Source of the DNA: an uncultured Lachnoclostridium sp.
GTDB taxonomy: Bacteria > Bacillota > Clostridia > Lachnospirales > Lachnospiraceae
Length of the DNA stretch: 64,000 bases
Assembly: GCA_944376715.1 (NCBI GenBank)
Contig: CALWDO010000004.1
Location: 1-64,000, forward strand
Direction of reading: 5' to 3'
The translations under genes were made by a program, and so were the position numbers. Under the pieces are notes generated by a model. It was not told where the DNA came from. It worked only from the letters and a program-made list of their open reading frames with translations, and did no database searches. Below, in pieces: positions 34,896 through 44,235 of the stretch. The stretch's first letter is position 1. Each line of letters begins with the position of its first letter.

Positions 34896-35349
34896 CTCTT
34901 TCTACCTCTTTTCGTATTCTGTCTGTCCACTCTCTCGCCAGCCGGTGATCCGCGCCTCCGGCGTTGATCCCGACCACCAGGTCGCCTTTTAAGGCGATTC
35001 CCGGAAACTGAAAATCGCACAGGCTGCGGTCGCTGCACACGTTGACCGGTATCCCCTTATCCTTACATTCCCGCCAGACCGCCTCATTGACGGCACTGTC
35101 GTCCGTGGCCGCCAGCACCATAAAAGCATCCTTCGGGACCGTCCCCGTCTCATATTTTTCACAGACCCATCTGAGCATGCCTGCTTCCGAGGCTTCCCGG
35201 ATCTTCGGCGACGCCTGCGGCGCCACAACCGTCAGACACGGAGAAAAATCCAGCAGAGTCATCACTCTCCTGGACGCAATCTTTCCTGCCCCATAGACAT
35301 ATATTTTCTTGTTGGAAATATCCAGAAAAATCGGAAACTGTCTGGACAT
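34816..35349 (-). CDS. Siroheme synthase-type NAD-binding protein (CysG N-domain/Met8p-like)
   Basis: 177 residues: a Rossmann domain (YVYGAGKIASRRVMTLL, then VLAATDDSAVNEAVW) like precorrin-2 dehydrogenase, with the dimerisation segment (GDLVVGINAGGADHRLAREW). It would oxidise precorrin-2 to sirohydrochlorin. The last ~26 residues (polar, QAEKAQNDSKAQ) are encoded by DNA that also starts hemB, so they may be a by-product of the overlap. I chose the ATG at 35349, eight bases after GGGAG. It is the first gene of this hem operon. Confidence 0.85.
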   Translation of the reverse strand: MSRQFPIFLDISNKKIYVYGAGKIASRRVMTLLDFSPCLTVVAPQASPKIREASEAGMLRWVCEKYETGTVPKDAFMVLAATDDSAVNEAVWRECKDKGIPVNVCSDRSLCDFQFPGIALKGDLVVGINAGGADHRLAREWTDRIRKEVERDGYDDQAEKAQNDSKAQENGSGDQDG

Positions 35350-35387
35350 GCGCTTCTCTCCCATGCCGGCTGTTCTTTTCAGGATTT

Positions 35388-35416
35388 ATTGTACTACGGT
35401 TCGCGGGAAAAGACAA
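35388..35416 (-). promoter_or_regulatory. Promoter of the siroheme/hemB/hemL operon
   Basis: On the minus strand: TTGTCT (35411-35416), 17-base spacer, TACAAT (35388-35393), about 40 bases before the ATG at 35349. Confidence 0.65.
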
Positions 35417-35433
35417 TGTGAAAGTAGATGAAA

Positions 35434-36462
35434 TTAAGGAACCAAAAAGTCTATAGTAAAGACGGTACCGGCTTTCAGTTCACTGTCTGCCTGTATGGTT
35501 CCGCTGTGGGCTTCCACAATCGCCTTTGCCAGAGGAAGTCCCAGTCCGATCCCCTGAGTGTCCTTGGAGAATCGGCTTCGATAAAATCTCTTAAAAATAT
35601 GAGGCAGATCCTCCGGATGGATGCCGCTGCCGCTGTCGCTTACAACAATCTGGATGACGGAAGCAAATTTCCGCCATTCTATGCGGATCGTATCTCCTTT
35701 TTCCGTATGGTCGAATGCGTTTTTTACAATGTTGCTGACCGCTTCCGCAAGCCAGATCCGGTCACAGGAGAGGCAAACAGAATCATCTCCTGAGAAGAGC
35801 AGTTTCTTTCCTTCCCTCTCGGCCTGGTAGGCAAACTGTTTTCCTATCTGTTCCATCATGTCAGAAAGATTCTCTTCCGATTTTTCAAACACGATCGTTC
35901 CGGCATCCAGTCTGGCAATCTTCAGCAGGTTCTGAACCAGTGTCTCGATCCTGTCAAGTTCCTGTTCGGAAAGAGCCGAAAATTCCCTGACCGCAGCCGC
36001 ATCTTCCGCTTCTTCCCGCGTGATTCCATTATAAATATTCAACGCCGCCAGAGGAGTCTTCAGCTGGTGTGAAATGTCGGATATAGTGTCTTTCATAAAC
36101 TTTTTGGCCCTGCCTTCATTTTCGGCATGGGCGTTCAGAATGGTTACCAGAGAATTCACTTCCTGAAACAATCTGTACAGATCGCCTTCTTCATCACATT
36201 CGATCCGTGCGTCCGAATCTCCCGCAATATATGCGCGGATCTGGGATATGGAGCGCTCCATGATTCTGCTCTGATCTCGAAAATACAGGTACATGGCGCA
36301 TAAAACAGCAGCCCCAACACCCGCGAATGAGAAAAGCAGATACCATGCGGCATTTTCCGGATCCAGGCCGGTTCCGACCGCAGCTGCCAGAATACCTGCC
36401 GCAAAAGAAAAAAGTACCCGGCAAAATAAACGTTTAATTTTACGGTTCGCCAATATTTTCAT
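35434..36462 (-). CDS. Sensor histidine kinase (OmpR partner)
   Basis: 342 residues. Two N-terminal membrane segments (about 15-60) have almost no extracellular loop, so it may sense inside the membrane. A HAMP-like linker, the H box (DISHQLKTPLAAL), an N box (EAVSNIVKNAFDHTEKG) and G boxes (DSGSGIHPEDLPHIF; GIGLGLPLAKAIVE) follow. Its ATG overlaps the regulator stop by four bases. Kinases of this plan often accompany antimicrobial-peptide or envelope-stress transporters, but none is adjacent. Confidence 0.88.
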   Translation of the reverse strand: MKILANRKIKRLFCRVLFSFAAGILAAAVGTGLDPENAAWYLLFSFAGVGAAVLCAMYLYFRDQSRIMERSISQIRAYIAGDSDARIECDEEGDLYRLFQEVNSLVTILNAHAENEGRAKKFMKDTISDISHQLKTPLAALNIYNGITREEAEDAAAVREFSALSEQELDRIETLVQNLLKIARLDAGTIVFEKSEENLSDMMEQIGKQFAYQAEREGKKLLFSGDDSVCLSCDRIWLAEAVSNIVKNAFDHTEKGDTIRIEWRKFASVIQIVVSDSGSGIHPEDLPHIFKRFYRSRFSKDTQGIGLGLPLAKAIVEAHSGTIQADSELKAGTVFTIDFLVP

Positions 36463-37184
36463 AATAGACTCCGATGCCGGGTATTCCATTTATACCCCAT
36501 ACGTCTGACTGTCACTATGTTCTGCGGATCCGCGGGATCATCTTCGATCTTGGTACGCAGCCTGCGGATATAGACGGTCAGAGTACTGTTATCTATATAA
36601 TTTTCATCGCGGTCCCAAAGTCTGCTTAGAATCTGTTCCGATGACAAAACTATGTCCGGATTTTCCATGAACAAACACAACAATTTGTATTCACCGGCTG
36701 TCAGATCAACCTTTGTTCCATTTTTGCTGACCTCGCCCTTCAACAGCTCTATCCTTATCCCGTTGGAGTTCAACTCCGTATCTTTCTGCAAAAAATCGCC
36801 GCTTCTGCGCAGAAGCGCATTGACTCTGGACAGGAACACAGCCAGTTTAAAAGGTTTTGTAATATAATCGTCTCCGCCTATATCCAATCCCATAATGATA
36901 TCCGTTTCCTCATCTGCCGCAGTAAGAAACATAACCGGCACTCTGGAAGTCTCTCTGATCCTTCTGCACAGATCATATCCGGAACCATCCGGGAGCGATA
37001 CATCCAGAATGACCAGATCATATTTCCCGTCCTGCCAAAGTCTTTCCGCCTCCAGACAGGTCCGGGCAATCCAGGTCTCATATCCCTGCTTTTTCATCGC
37101 AAAAGACAGGCCGTTAATCAGACTCAAATCGTCTTCCACAAAGAAAATACGTTTTGGAGTTCCCGTCAAAGTCTTATATTCCAT
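36459..37184 (-). CDS. OmpR/PhoB-family response regulator
   Basis: 241 residues. Receiver: FFVEDD, phosphoacceptor Asp in LVILDVSLPDG, Thr in FLTAAD, Lys in ITKPF. C-terminal winged helix (TVYIRRLRTKIEDDP, then TVRRMGYKW). GGAGG precedes the ATG and a consensus promoter lies at 37215-37243. It is the first gene of a two-gene unit with the kinase. Target genes are unknown. Confidence 0.92.
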   Translation of the reverse strand: MEYKTLTGTPKRIFFVEDDLSLINGLSFAMKKQGYETWIARTCLEAERLWQDGKYDLVILDVSLPDGSGYDLCRRIRETSRVPVMFLTAADEETDIIMGLDIGGDDYITKPFKLAVFLSRVNALLRRSGDFLQKDTELNSNGIRIELLKGEVSKNGTKVDLTAGEYKLLCLFMENPDIVLSSEQILSRLWDRDENYIDNSTLTVYIRRLRTKIEDDPADPQNIVTVRRMGYKWNTRHRSLL

Positions 37185-37214
37185 GATATGCCTCCGCTTG
37201 GTTTATCAGAGTAA

Positions 37215-37243
37215 ATCATAGCACAAAAGTATGCCGGTCACAA
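37215..37243 (-). promoter_or_regulatory. Promoter of the two-component pair
   Basis: On the minus strand: TTGTGA (37238-37243), 17-base spacer, TATGAT (37215-37220). The AT-rich DNA from 37244 to about 37460 shows no gene. Confidence 0.6.
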
Positions 37244-37462
37244 CTTCTGAAACATATAATCAGCAATCAAAAATATAATCAAAGCAGCGTTGTTATTCCA
37301 TACACTATATGTTATACTAAAATAGTCTGAAAAAAATAAATCAACGGCAGATCGCCAAAAAATCCAGTTTTAAAATTTTATACAGCCGAAAGACGCTTTC
37401 CGGAGAATCATTATATTTCACTATTCATTTTTGTGTTTTTATGATACAATAAGTGTATGTAA

Positions 37463-38213
37463 ATAAAACACGAATTCAAACGCATAGTACCATTAAAAGA
37501 CCTGAACCTTACGGACCGCTTTCTTTTTGACGAGGTTATGGAAGATGCGCAGACACAGCAGGATTTTCTTTCCATCATATTTGGACGGGAGATACCTCTG
37601 CTCAGCCGTGCCGAGACAGAAAAGGAATTGCGGGTTTCGCCTTCCGTCCGCTCCATCCGCATGGATGTATTTTCCATGGACGAAGAGAAAACTATTCGAT
37701 CTGTTCGGATACGGCCGTTATATCTACACTTTTCAGGCGGCCTGCCGGGAGGAACCTGACTGTGTCCTTCAGGATGGGGCTTTCCGGATCTTTCTCAATA
37801 CCAGAGGAACGAATGATAACGAGGTCTCTCCGGAACTGGTCAGTTTCCTTCATTATCTGGAGAACACCACAGACGCAGCGGCAGACAGTTCAGACAGCGA
37901 ACGCATACGGCGGATCCACCGCAGAGTTCAGGACGTAAAACAAAGTGAAAAAATGGGGGTGAAATATATGCAGGCCTGGGAAGAACGTTATTATGACAGG
38001 AAGGAGGCTCGAGAAGAAGGCCAAAAAGAAGGACGCGTTGAAGGCGGAGATCTTTTGCTTTTAGAAATGGTCCGCAAAAACTTGGACAAACAGCGCACTT
38101 GTACCGAAATTGCAGATGCGCTGGAACAGCCGGAGGATAAGATCCGGCATATCATCCAGGTAATCGAATCGCATCCGGAGACAGATGACGAAGAGCTTTT
38201 AAAAGTACTGTAA
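37463..38213 (+). pseudogene. Rpn/PD-(D/E)XK nuclease-transposase remnant, internally deleted
   Basis: From 37463 to about 37690 one frame reads the start of an Rpn-family (PDDEXK transposase) protein: HEFKRIVPLKDLNLTDRF, FGREIPLLSRAETEKELRV, SIRMDVFSMDEEKT. Just after 37690 the match jumps to another frame and continues from LFDLFGYGRYIYTFQAAC to the C-terminus (EEGQKEGRVEGG, then a small helical end). The middle block, which holds much of the nuclease core, is missing, and no start codon is in frame at the 5' end. It is a relic of a once mobile gene. The C-terminal part alone (37527-38213) stays open. Confidence 0.8.
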
Positions 38214-38316
38214 AAACTGTGATCTGCTTTTTATCGGGGATGCACCGCTATTAATAAATGCACCAAAATACATAATTTCCCGCCTTCCCGGCCATACTAC
38301 CCTCCGAGGTGCATTT

Positions 38317-39714
38317 ATGGAAAAATTATCAAACGACTACACAACTAACGTCACAAATCTCCGCCGCCTGCTCCGCATCGACGACAATTTTGACATTCTG
38401 GAGAAGAGACTGATCATCGGCGGTCAGCGCGCCAGTCTTTTCTTCATCGACGGATTTGTAAAAGATGAGATTCTGGAAAAAATCATAGAATACTTCTACA
38501 GCCTGAAACCGGAAGATCTTCCAGCCTCTCCGGAGACTTTTCAGGCCGGATTCCTGCCTTATGTAGAGACAGAGGTTCTGGAAGATATGGACCGTGTGGT
38601 TCAAAATCTGCTGTCCGGCGTGGCCTGCCTGTTTCTTTCCGGCATGGAAGGATGCCTGGCCATCGACTGCCGTACCTATCCTGCCCGGGGAGTGGAAGAG
38701 CCCCTGAAAGACAGAACCCTGCGGGGTTCCAGGGATGGCTTCGTGGAAACCGTTGTTTTTAATACGGCGCTGATCCGCAGACGTATTCGTTCTCCTAAAC
38801 TCCATATGGAAATGTTGAATGCAGGAAACAGCTCCCGCACCGACATCGTCCTCTGTTACATGGAAGGAAAGAATAATGAAGACTGCCTGAATCTGCTCCG
38901 AAAACGGATTCAGGGCATCCAGACGGATGCCCTGACTATGAACCAGGAAAGCCTGGCAGAACTTCTTCTGCCAGGCCCCTGGTATAATCCATTTCCAAGA
39001 TTTCGTTTTACAGAGCGGCCGGATGCCGCGGCCGCTTCGATACTGGAAGGAAGTATCGTCGTTCTGGTGGACAATTCTCCCTCCGCTATGATATTTCCGG
39101 TCAGCCTGTTCACTATCACGGACGAAGCAAATGACTACTATTTTCCGCCTGTCACAGGCACATATCTGCGTCTGTCCAGAGGATTGATTACCTTTCTGTC
39201 CCTGATCCTGACGCCGCTTTTTCTGCTCTTAATGACTCACCCGGAACTGGTGCCCGGATGGCTTTCATTTATTCTGGTGCGCGATACCATATATGTGCCG
39301 CTGCTTCTGCAGTTTTTGCTGCTGGAACTGGCAATAGACGGACTGAAACTGGCTGCCATCCACACGCCGGATATGCTCAGCACACCGCTGTCGGTCATCG
39401 CCGGTCTGGTAATCGGGGAATTCGCCGTCAACTCCGGCTGGTTCAATTCCGAAGTCATGCTCTATATGGCCTTCGTTACCATCGCCAATTATTCACAGTC
39501 TAATTATGAACTGAGTTATGCGATTAAATTCATGCGTATCCTGCTTCTGGTACTGACCGCTGCTTTAGGCCTTCCCGGTTTCCTGGGCGGTCTGCTCGTT
39601 CTTTTCATCAGTTTGCTTAAGTGCCGTACGTTCTCAGGACGCAGTTATCTCTACCCGTTGATTCCGTTTTGCTGGAAAGATCTGAAACGCACACTTTTCC
39701 GTGTGCGGCTATGA
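38317..39714 (+). CDS. spoVAF: SpoVAF/GerA-type spore germination membrane protein
   Basis: 465 residues. The N-terminal ~280 residues are the soluble GerA domain (ETEVLEDMDRVVQNLLSGVA; KNNEDCLNLLRKRIQGIQTD), followed by about five membrane segments (FLSLILTPLFLLLM to LPGFLGGLLVLFISLL). The family acts in dipicolinic acid movement and germination in the spore inner membrane. Length and the short N-terminus fit SpoVAF better than GerAA. GAGGTG lies seven bases before the ATG. It stands alone, with no spoVA operon in the window. Its end overlaps the convergent HAD gene by six bases. Confidence 0.82.
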   Translation: MEKLSNDYTTNVTNLRRLLRIDDNFDILEKRLIIGGQRASLFFIDGFVKDEILEKIIEYFYSLKPEDLPASPETFQAGFLPYVETEVLEDMDRVVQNLLSGVACLFLSGMEGCLAIDCRTYPARGVEEPLKDRTLRGSRDGFVETVVFNTALIRRRIRSPKLHMEMLNAGNSSRTDIVLCYMEGKNNEDCLNLLRKRIQGIQTDALTMNQESLAELLLPGPWYNPFPRFRFTERPDAAAASILEGSIVVLVDNSPSAMIFPVSLFTITDEANDYYFPPVTGTYLRLSRGLITFLSLILTPLFLLLMTHPELVPGWLSFILVRDTIYVPLLLQFLLLELAIDGLKLAAIHTPDMLSTPLSVIAGLVIGEFAVNSGWFNSEVMLYMAFVTIANYSQSNYELSYAIKFMRILLLVLTAALGLPGFLGGLLVLFISLLKCRTFSGRSYLYPLIPFCWKDLKRTLFRVRL

Positions 39715-40530
39715 AAGCATAAATTTCTTTATAATCTCTGCCACTGCCGAATGATTATTGTCGTTTTCCGTAATATAATCTGCTTCCGCCCTGACTTCGT
39801 CAACCGCATTGGCGGCCGCGCATCCCACGCCCGCCGCCAGGATCATGGACAGATCATTCTGCTCGTCTCCCGCTGCCACTGTATTGGCTATCGGTATGTG
39901 AAACATATCACAATAGGCCCGGACTGCGTTGCCTTTATTGATGCCTTTGGGAACCACTTCCAGGAACTCCTTGCTGCTGAAATACATTTCCACCCTGTCG
40001 CGGCCCCACTCTGCCATACTGTCTTTGTATTTTCCCAGACGGCTGCGGTCATGCATGTCAATCAGCAGGACCTTTCCCGGTTCCCGTTCCAGCACAGCCA
40101 TAATATCAGGCACCACCAGACGTTCCATGCCGTTTTTCTTCGCATAATAATCCAGACCTTCGTTCTCCTTTTCCGCTACTACTTTATCGCCGGCGTAAGT
40201 CTGGATAAAAACATCCTGCCTGCGTGCCTCCTCGATCAGCTTCTGCACCCATGGAAGCGGCAGTCCGGTAGAAAAAAGGATCTCTCCCGTCAGATAATCC
40301 AGTATCGTCCCGCCGTTATTTGCGATGATATACCTGCATCCCGCCCGATCTAGGCGGTATTTTTCCATCAGTTTTCTGGCGCTTGCTTCCGGCCTTCCGG
40401 TTGTGATGACCACATCATGTCCGGCTTCAGACGCTGCTTTTATGGCGTACAGGTTTTCCTCCGGAATCTCATGCTGATCGTTCAGGGTTGTCCCGTCCAT
40501 ATCCAGAAAAAGTACTTTTTTATCTGTCAT
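39709..40530 (-). CDS. Cof-type HAD phosphatase
   Basis: 273 residues: motif I FLDMDGTTLNDQH, motif II VITTGRPEA, motif III and IV around KGNAVRAYC and VAAGDEQNDLSMI, with a type IIB cap in between. These cytosolic enzymes dephosphorylate sugar phosphates or cofactors. It follows ppk by three bases, so it is the last gene of the rimO-pgsA-cinA/dut-ppx-ppk group. The substrate is unknown. Confidence 0.88.
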   Translation of the reverse strand: MTDKKVLFLDMDGTTLNDQHEIPEENLYAIKAASEAGHDVVITTGRPEASARKLMEKYRLDRAGCRYIIANNGGTILDYLTGEILFSTGLPLPWVQKLIEEARRQDVFIQTYAGDKVVAEKENEGLDYYAKKNGMERLVVPDIMAVLEREPGKVLLIDMHDRSRLGKYKDSMAEWGRDRVEMYFSSKEFLEVVPKGINKGNAVRAYCDMFHIPIANTVAAGDEQNDLSMILAAGVGCAAANAVDEVRAEADYITENDNNHSAVAEIIKKFMLS

Positions 40531-40532
40531 CC

Positions 40533-42665
40533 TTATTCCTCCATGGGTTCCGCAGGCACAAACACCCGGTCATGGACCGCTTCATTCTGGGGCTTATTCA
40601 GCTTCTTTGCATATTCCATAAAATATTCCTGCGCGCAGAGCGCCGGTTTTCCTCTGCGGTCAATATGCTCATAGGAGCCGTCCGGCTGCTTGACCTGAGC
40701 TTTCATCGTATCCTGCAGCTGGATTTCCAGCACATGAAATACTTCTTTTTTCAACCGTTCATTCTCCACAGGGAACAGGATCTCTACCCGACGGTCCAGA
40801 TTTCTGGGCATCCAGTCTGCGCTGGAAAGATAGATCTCTTCCTGTCCGCCGTTCAGAAAATAATAGATTCTGCTGTGCTCTAGGAAGGTGCCCACAATGG
40901 AACGGACGCTGATATTTTCACTGACTCCGGGAATTCCCACCTTCAGGCAGCAGATTCCTCTCACGATCAGTTCAATCTTCACTCCTGCAGCGCTTGCCTC
41001 ATACAATGCCTCGATCAGTTCTTCGTCGCACAGAGAATTCATCTTGGCTATAATATGCGCCGGTTCCCCTTTTCTCGCATATGCTGTTTCTCTGCGTATC
41101 ATATCCAGAAAACGGTCTCGCAGCCAGATCGGCGCCAGGCAAAGTTTATTCCAGCTGGCCGGTTCTGAATATCCCGACAGCATATTGAACACGGCCGTAG
41201 CGTCCTCTCCGATAGGTTCGGAACAGGTCAGAAGCCCCATATCTGTATACTGTTTTGCCGTGGAATCATTATAATTACCAGTTCCCAGGTGGACGTATCT
41301 GCGGATACCGTCCTCTTCCCGGCGCACTACCAGCGTGATCTTGCTGTGCGTCTTAAGCCCTACCAGGCCATAGATCACATGACATCCCGCCCTCTCCAGC
41401 ATCTTGGCCCAGGCAATATTATTCTCTTCATCAAAACGAGCTTTCAATTCCACCAGAACAGAAACCTGTTTCCCGTTTTCCGCAGCCTGGGCCAGCGCCG
41501 CAATGATCGGAGAATTGCCGCTGACACGGTACAAAGTCTGCTTAATTGCCAGTGTCTGGGGATCTTTGGACGCTTTTCTCACAAAATCCACTACCGGATC
41601 AAAGGTCTGATACGGATGGTGAAGCAGAACGTCCCCTTTGCGTATTTCCTCGAAAATATCCGGCTTTCCGGTCAGCTCCGGAACCGGCTGCGGAATATAT
41701 TTGGGCGTTTTATAATCATCGAATCCTTCTAAACCGTACATCTTCATCAGGAAAGTAAGATCCAGCGGACCATTGATCCGGTAAATGCCGTCTTCTTTGA
41801 TTTCAAATTCTTTCCTTAAGATCTTCAGAAGACGTTTGTCCATCTTTTCTTCCACTTCCAGCCGGATCACTTCTCCCCAGCGGCGTTTCTTCAGCTGTTT
41901 CTGGATTTCTTTCAGGAGATCCGAAGCGTCGTCTTCATCTATGGTCAGGTCTGCATTGCGCATGATACGGTACGGATGGACACAGATAACATCATAGCTC
42001 AGGAACAACTTCGCCATATTCCGCTCAATGATTTCTTCCAGAAGAATTACGGATCTTGCTCCTTTTTCAACAGAGGGAATTTCCACAATTCTGGGAAGCA
42101 CGGAAGGTACCTGAACCGTAGCAAATTCCAGCACTTCTTCTTTCTCTTCTTTCTTTTTCAGCAAAGCGCCCAGATTTAATGTTTTATTTACAATCAGCGG
42201 GAAAGGTCTGGAAGAATCCACTGCCATGGGAGTCAGCACCGGATACACATTCTCCATAAAATAATGATCCACAAGTCTTCCCTGCTCAGGGCTTAGTTCT
42301 TCATGGTTTTCAACCACATGGAGGCCGCACTGAAGCAGCCCCGGCAGCAAAGATCTTTTCCAGGTAGAGTATTGAGTATTCACAAAAGTATGGACTCTGT
42401 CATGAATTGCGTCTAACTGCTGCTGCGGCGTCATCCCGGCGATATCTTTCTTCGTATATCCTGCATTTACCATATCTTTCAGGGAAGCCACGCGTACCAT
42501 GAAAAATTCATCCAGATTAGAAGCTGTAATACTTAAAAATTTTAAGCGTTCAAATAAAGGATTGCCTTTATCCCGGGCTTCGCCCAGGATCCGCTCATCA
42601 AATCCAAGCCAACTCAATTCTCTGTTTTCAAAATATTCTGGTTTTTTATATTCTTTTCCCGCCAT
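40533..42665 (-). CDS. ppk: Polyphosphate kinase 1
   Basis: 710 residues, normal for PPK1. The N-terminal domain (FENRELSWLGFDERIL) and the catalytic phospholipase-D-like part (GLKTHSKITLVVRREEDG; GTGNYNDSTAKQYTDMGL; RRVEILFPVE) are all present, including the phosphorylated His in KTHSK. It builds polyphosphate from ATP. It is 12 bases downstream of ppx, the usual paired arrangement. Confidence 0.96.
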   Translation of the reverse strand: MAGKEYKKPEYFENRELSWLGFDERILGEARDKGNPLFERLKFLSITASNLDEFFMVRVASLKDMVNAGYTKKDIAGMTPQQQLDAIHDRVHTFVNTQYSTWKRSLLPGLLQCGLHVVENHEELSPEQGRLVDHYFMENVYPVLTPMAVDSSRPFPLIVNKTLNLGALLKKKEEKEEVLEFATVQVPSVLPRIVEIPSVEKGARSVILLEEIIERNMAKLFLSYDVICVHPYRIMRNADLTIDEDDASDLLKEIQKQLKKRRWGEVIRLEVEEKMDKRLLKILRKEFEIKEDGIYRINGPLDLTFLMKMYGLEGFDDYKTPKYIPQPVPELTGKPDIFEEIRKGDVLLHHPYQTFDPVVDFVRKASKDPQTLAIKQTLYRVSGNSPIIAALAQAAENGKQVSVLVELKARFDEENNIAWAKMLERAGCHVIYGLVGLKTHSKITLVVRREEDGIRRYVHLGTGNYNDSTAKQYTDMGLLTCSEPIGEDATAVFNMLSGYSEPASWNKLCLAPIWLRDRFLDMIRRETAYARKGEPAHIIAKMNSLCDEELIEALYEASAAGVKIELIVRGICCLKVGIPGVSENISVRSIVGTFLEHSRIYYFLNGGQEEIYLSSADWMPRNLDRRVEILFPVENERLKKEVFHVLEIQLQDTMKAQVKQPDGSYEHIDRRGKPALCAQEYFMEYAKKLNKPQNEAVHDRVFVPAEPMEE

Positions 42666-42677
42666 ATTGTCCTCCCG

Positions 42678-44219
42678 CTATACTCTTTTGGCTTTCAGCA
42701 CCGGTCGAATACTGAAAACGGATTCAAAAAATTCTGCTTTTTCATGGAACAACGCCTGTTCCAGCGTTAAATCTTCCAGCGTATCCACAAGGATCTGCAT
42801 CGTATGGGAGTCTTTCCAGGATACGCGGACTTCCTTAATCTTCTGTTTGTGGCTGCGGTCCAGCGCATTTGCCACACGCAGAATCGCTGTCAGTTTTATA
42901 ATCGTCATATAATCCGTCTGTTCCAGCATAGATCCGGATGCCAGTTCTTCAAATTCCAGCACCGCACCACTGTTAAAACGCACCACATTGGCTACGATTT
43001 CCCGTTCCCGGTGGGACAGTCCGATGATCTCCGTCGCCATAATGATGTTATAAGAGCACTCAGAAGACAATGCCATATTGATATATTTCCCGCAGTCATG
43101 AAGCAGTACGGCGATCTGAAGGAGCAGGCGTTCCCGTTTTCCCAGCCCGTGAACCTGTTTCATCTTATCATAAATAGCCAGCGAAATCTTCTCCATCACT
43201 TGCGTATGGCTGCGGTTGGTATGATAGCGTTTCGCAATATTCCTGGCCGCTTCGATAATATCATTTTCAAAATTGTGGGAAGATTTTAATATTTTTTTCT
43301 GTTCTGCAAAATCATAGGCAAGCCCATCTCCCAGATCCATTCCCACAGTGACCACTTTCTCTGCCCCGGTTTCCTCCAGAAGTCTCTTGTAAATCACCAG
43401 CGTCGGTATCAGTAAAGAGCTGTTCTCCTGAGGAATTCCCAATTCATCCATCATTGCCGCCGGATCTTTTTGCATAAATGTATCATAGAATGTGATAAAC
43501 TCCTCTCTGGATATCTGGTCACCTTTTGTATCCCGATGAATATAACGGTTAATACCGTCGATATAATCGCCGACCAGCATCAGATAACGTATATTCCTGT
43601 CTTTCAGGTACAGCCTGCGGTATGTCCGCAGTTCATTGTTCATAATCTCTTCAAGAACTCCGGAATATCGGATCGTCCTCTGCGCCACATCGCTCAGGCG
43701 CTCTCTCAGGCGCAAAGTGCCCAGCCGGATATTCTGCGTCGTCACCAGATTATCTTTGTCAAATAAAGAAATCTGGATACTGCCGCCGCCCACATCTACA
43801 ATAGCAGTTCCTTTTTCTATGATCTGTTGAAAGCGCTCGGAATTATATGCAATTGATTTATATCCCAGGAAACGCTGCTCCGAATTGCTGAGCACTTCCA
43901 GACGAATCCCTGTACGCAGATAGATCCGATCCAGTAAGATCAGCATGTTTTGGGTCTCCCGAATGGCACTGGTCGCACATGCCCGGTACTGATCCACTCC
44001 AAACTCTTTCATAATACGCTGAAAATCCTGCAGAACCAGACAAAGCTCGTCTACCATCTCCGATCCGATCCTGCCCGTAGCATAGGTGTCTTTTCCCAGC
44101 TCGATCCGATGCTTTACATGATTGATTTCCCGCATCCCCTTACGGGCAGAAAGCTCGTAAATCTTCAAATTGATCTCATAGCTTCCCACATCGATCGCTC
44201 CGAACATCGTACATGCCAT
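42678..44219 (-). CDS. ppx: Exopolyphosphatase/GppA family protein with HD domain
   Basis: 513 residues. The N-terminal actin-like ATPase fold has the Ppx/GppA phosphate loops (GAIDVGSYEINLKIY; IVDVGGGSIQISLFD). The C-terminal third is an HD-type domain (LLHDCGKYINMA), as in longer Ppx proteins. It degrades polyphosphate or pppGpp. I chose the ATG at 44219, eight bases after GGAGG; a frame from 44300 would read into the upstream gene. It stands next to ppk. Confidence 0.92.
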   Translation of the reverse strand: MACTMFGAIDVGSYEINLKIYELSARKGMREINHVKHRIELGKDTYATGRIGSEMVDELCLVLQDFQRIMKEFGVDQYRACATSAIRETQNMLILLDRIYLRTGIRLEVLSNSEQRFLGYKSIAYNSERFQQIIEKGTAIVDVGGGSIQISLFDKDNLVTTQNIRLGTLRLRERLSDVAQRTIRYSGVLEEIMNNELRTYRRLYLKDRNIRYLMLVGDYIDGINRYIHRDTKGDQISREEFITFYDTFMQKDPAAMMDELGIPQENSSLLIPTLVIYKRLLEETGAEKVVTVGMDLGDGLAYDFAEQKKILKSSHNFENDIIEAARNIAKRYHTNRSHTQVMEKISLAIYDKMKQVHGLGKRERLLLQIAVLLHDCGKYINMALSSECSYNIIMATEIIGLSHREREIVANVVRFNSGAVLEFEELASGSMLEQTDYMTIIKLTAILRVANALDRSHKQKIKEVRVSWKDSHTMQILVDTLEDLTLEQALFHEKAEFFESVFSIRPVLKAKRV

Positions 44220-44235
44220 GACTTTTTCCTCCGTT

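Noticed and set aside
37527-38213. Intact gene starting at 37527
   Set aside because: The first ~55 codons give a meaningless sequence; the real family match there is in another frame, so the open frame is a by-product of the deletion.
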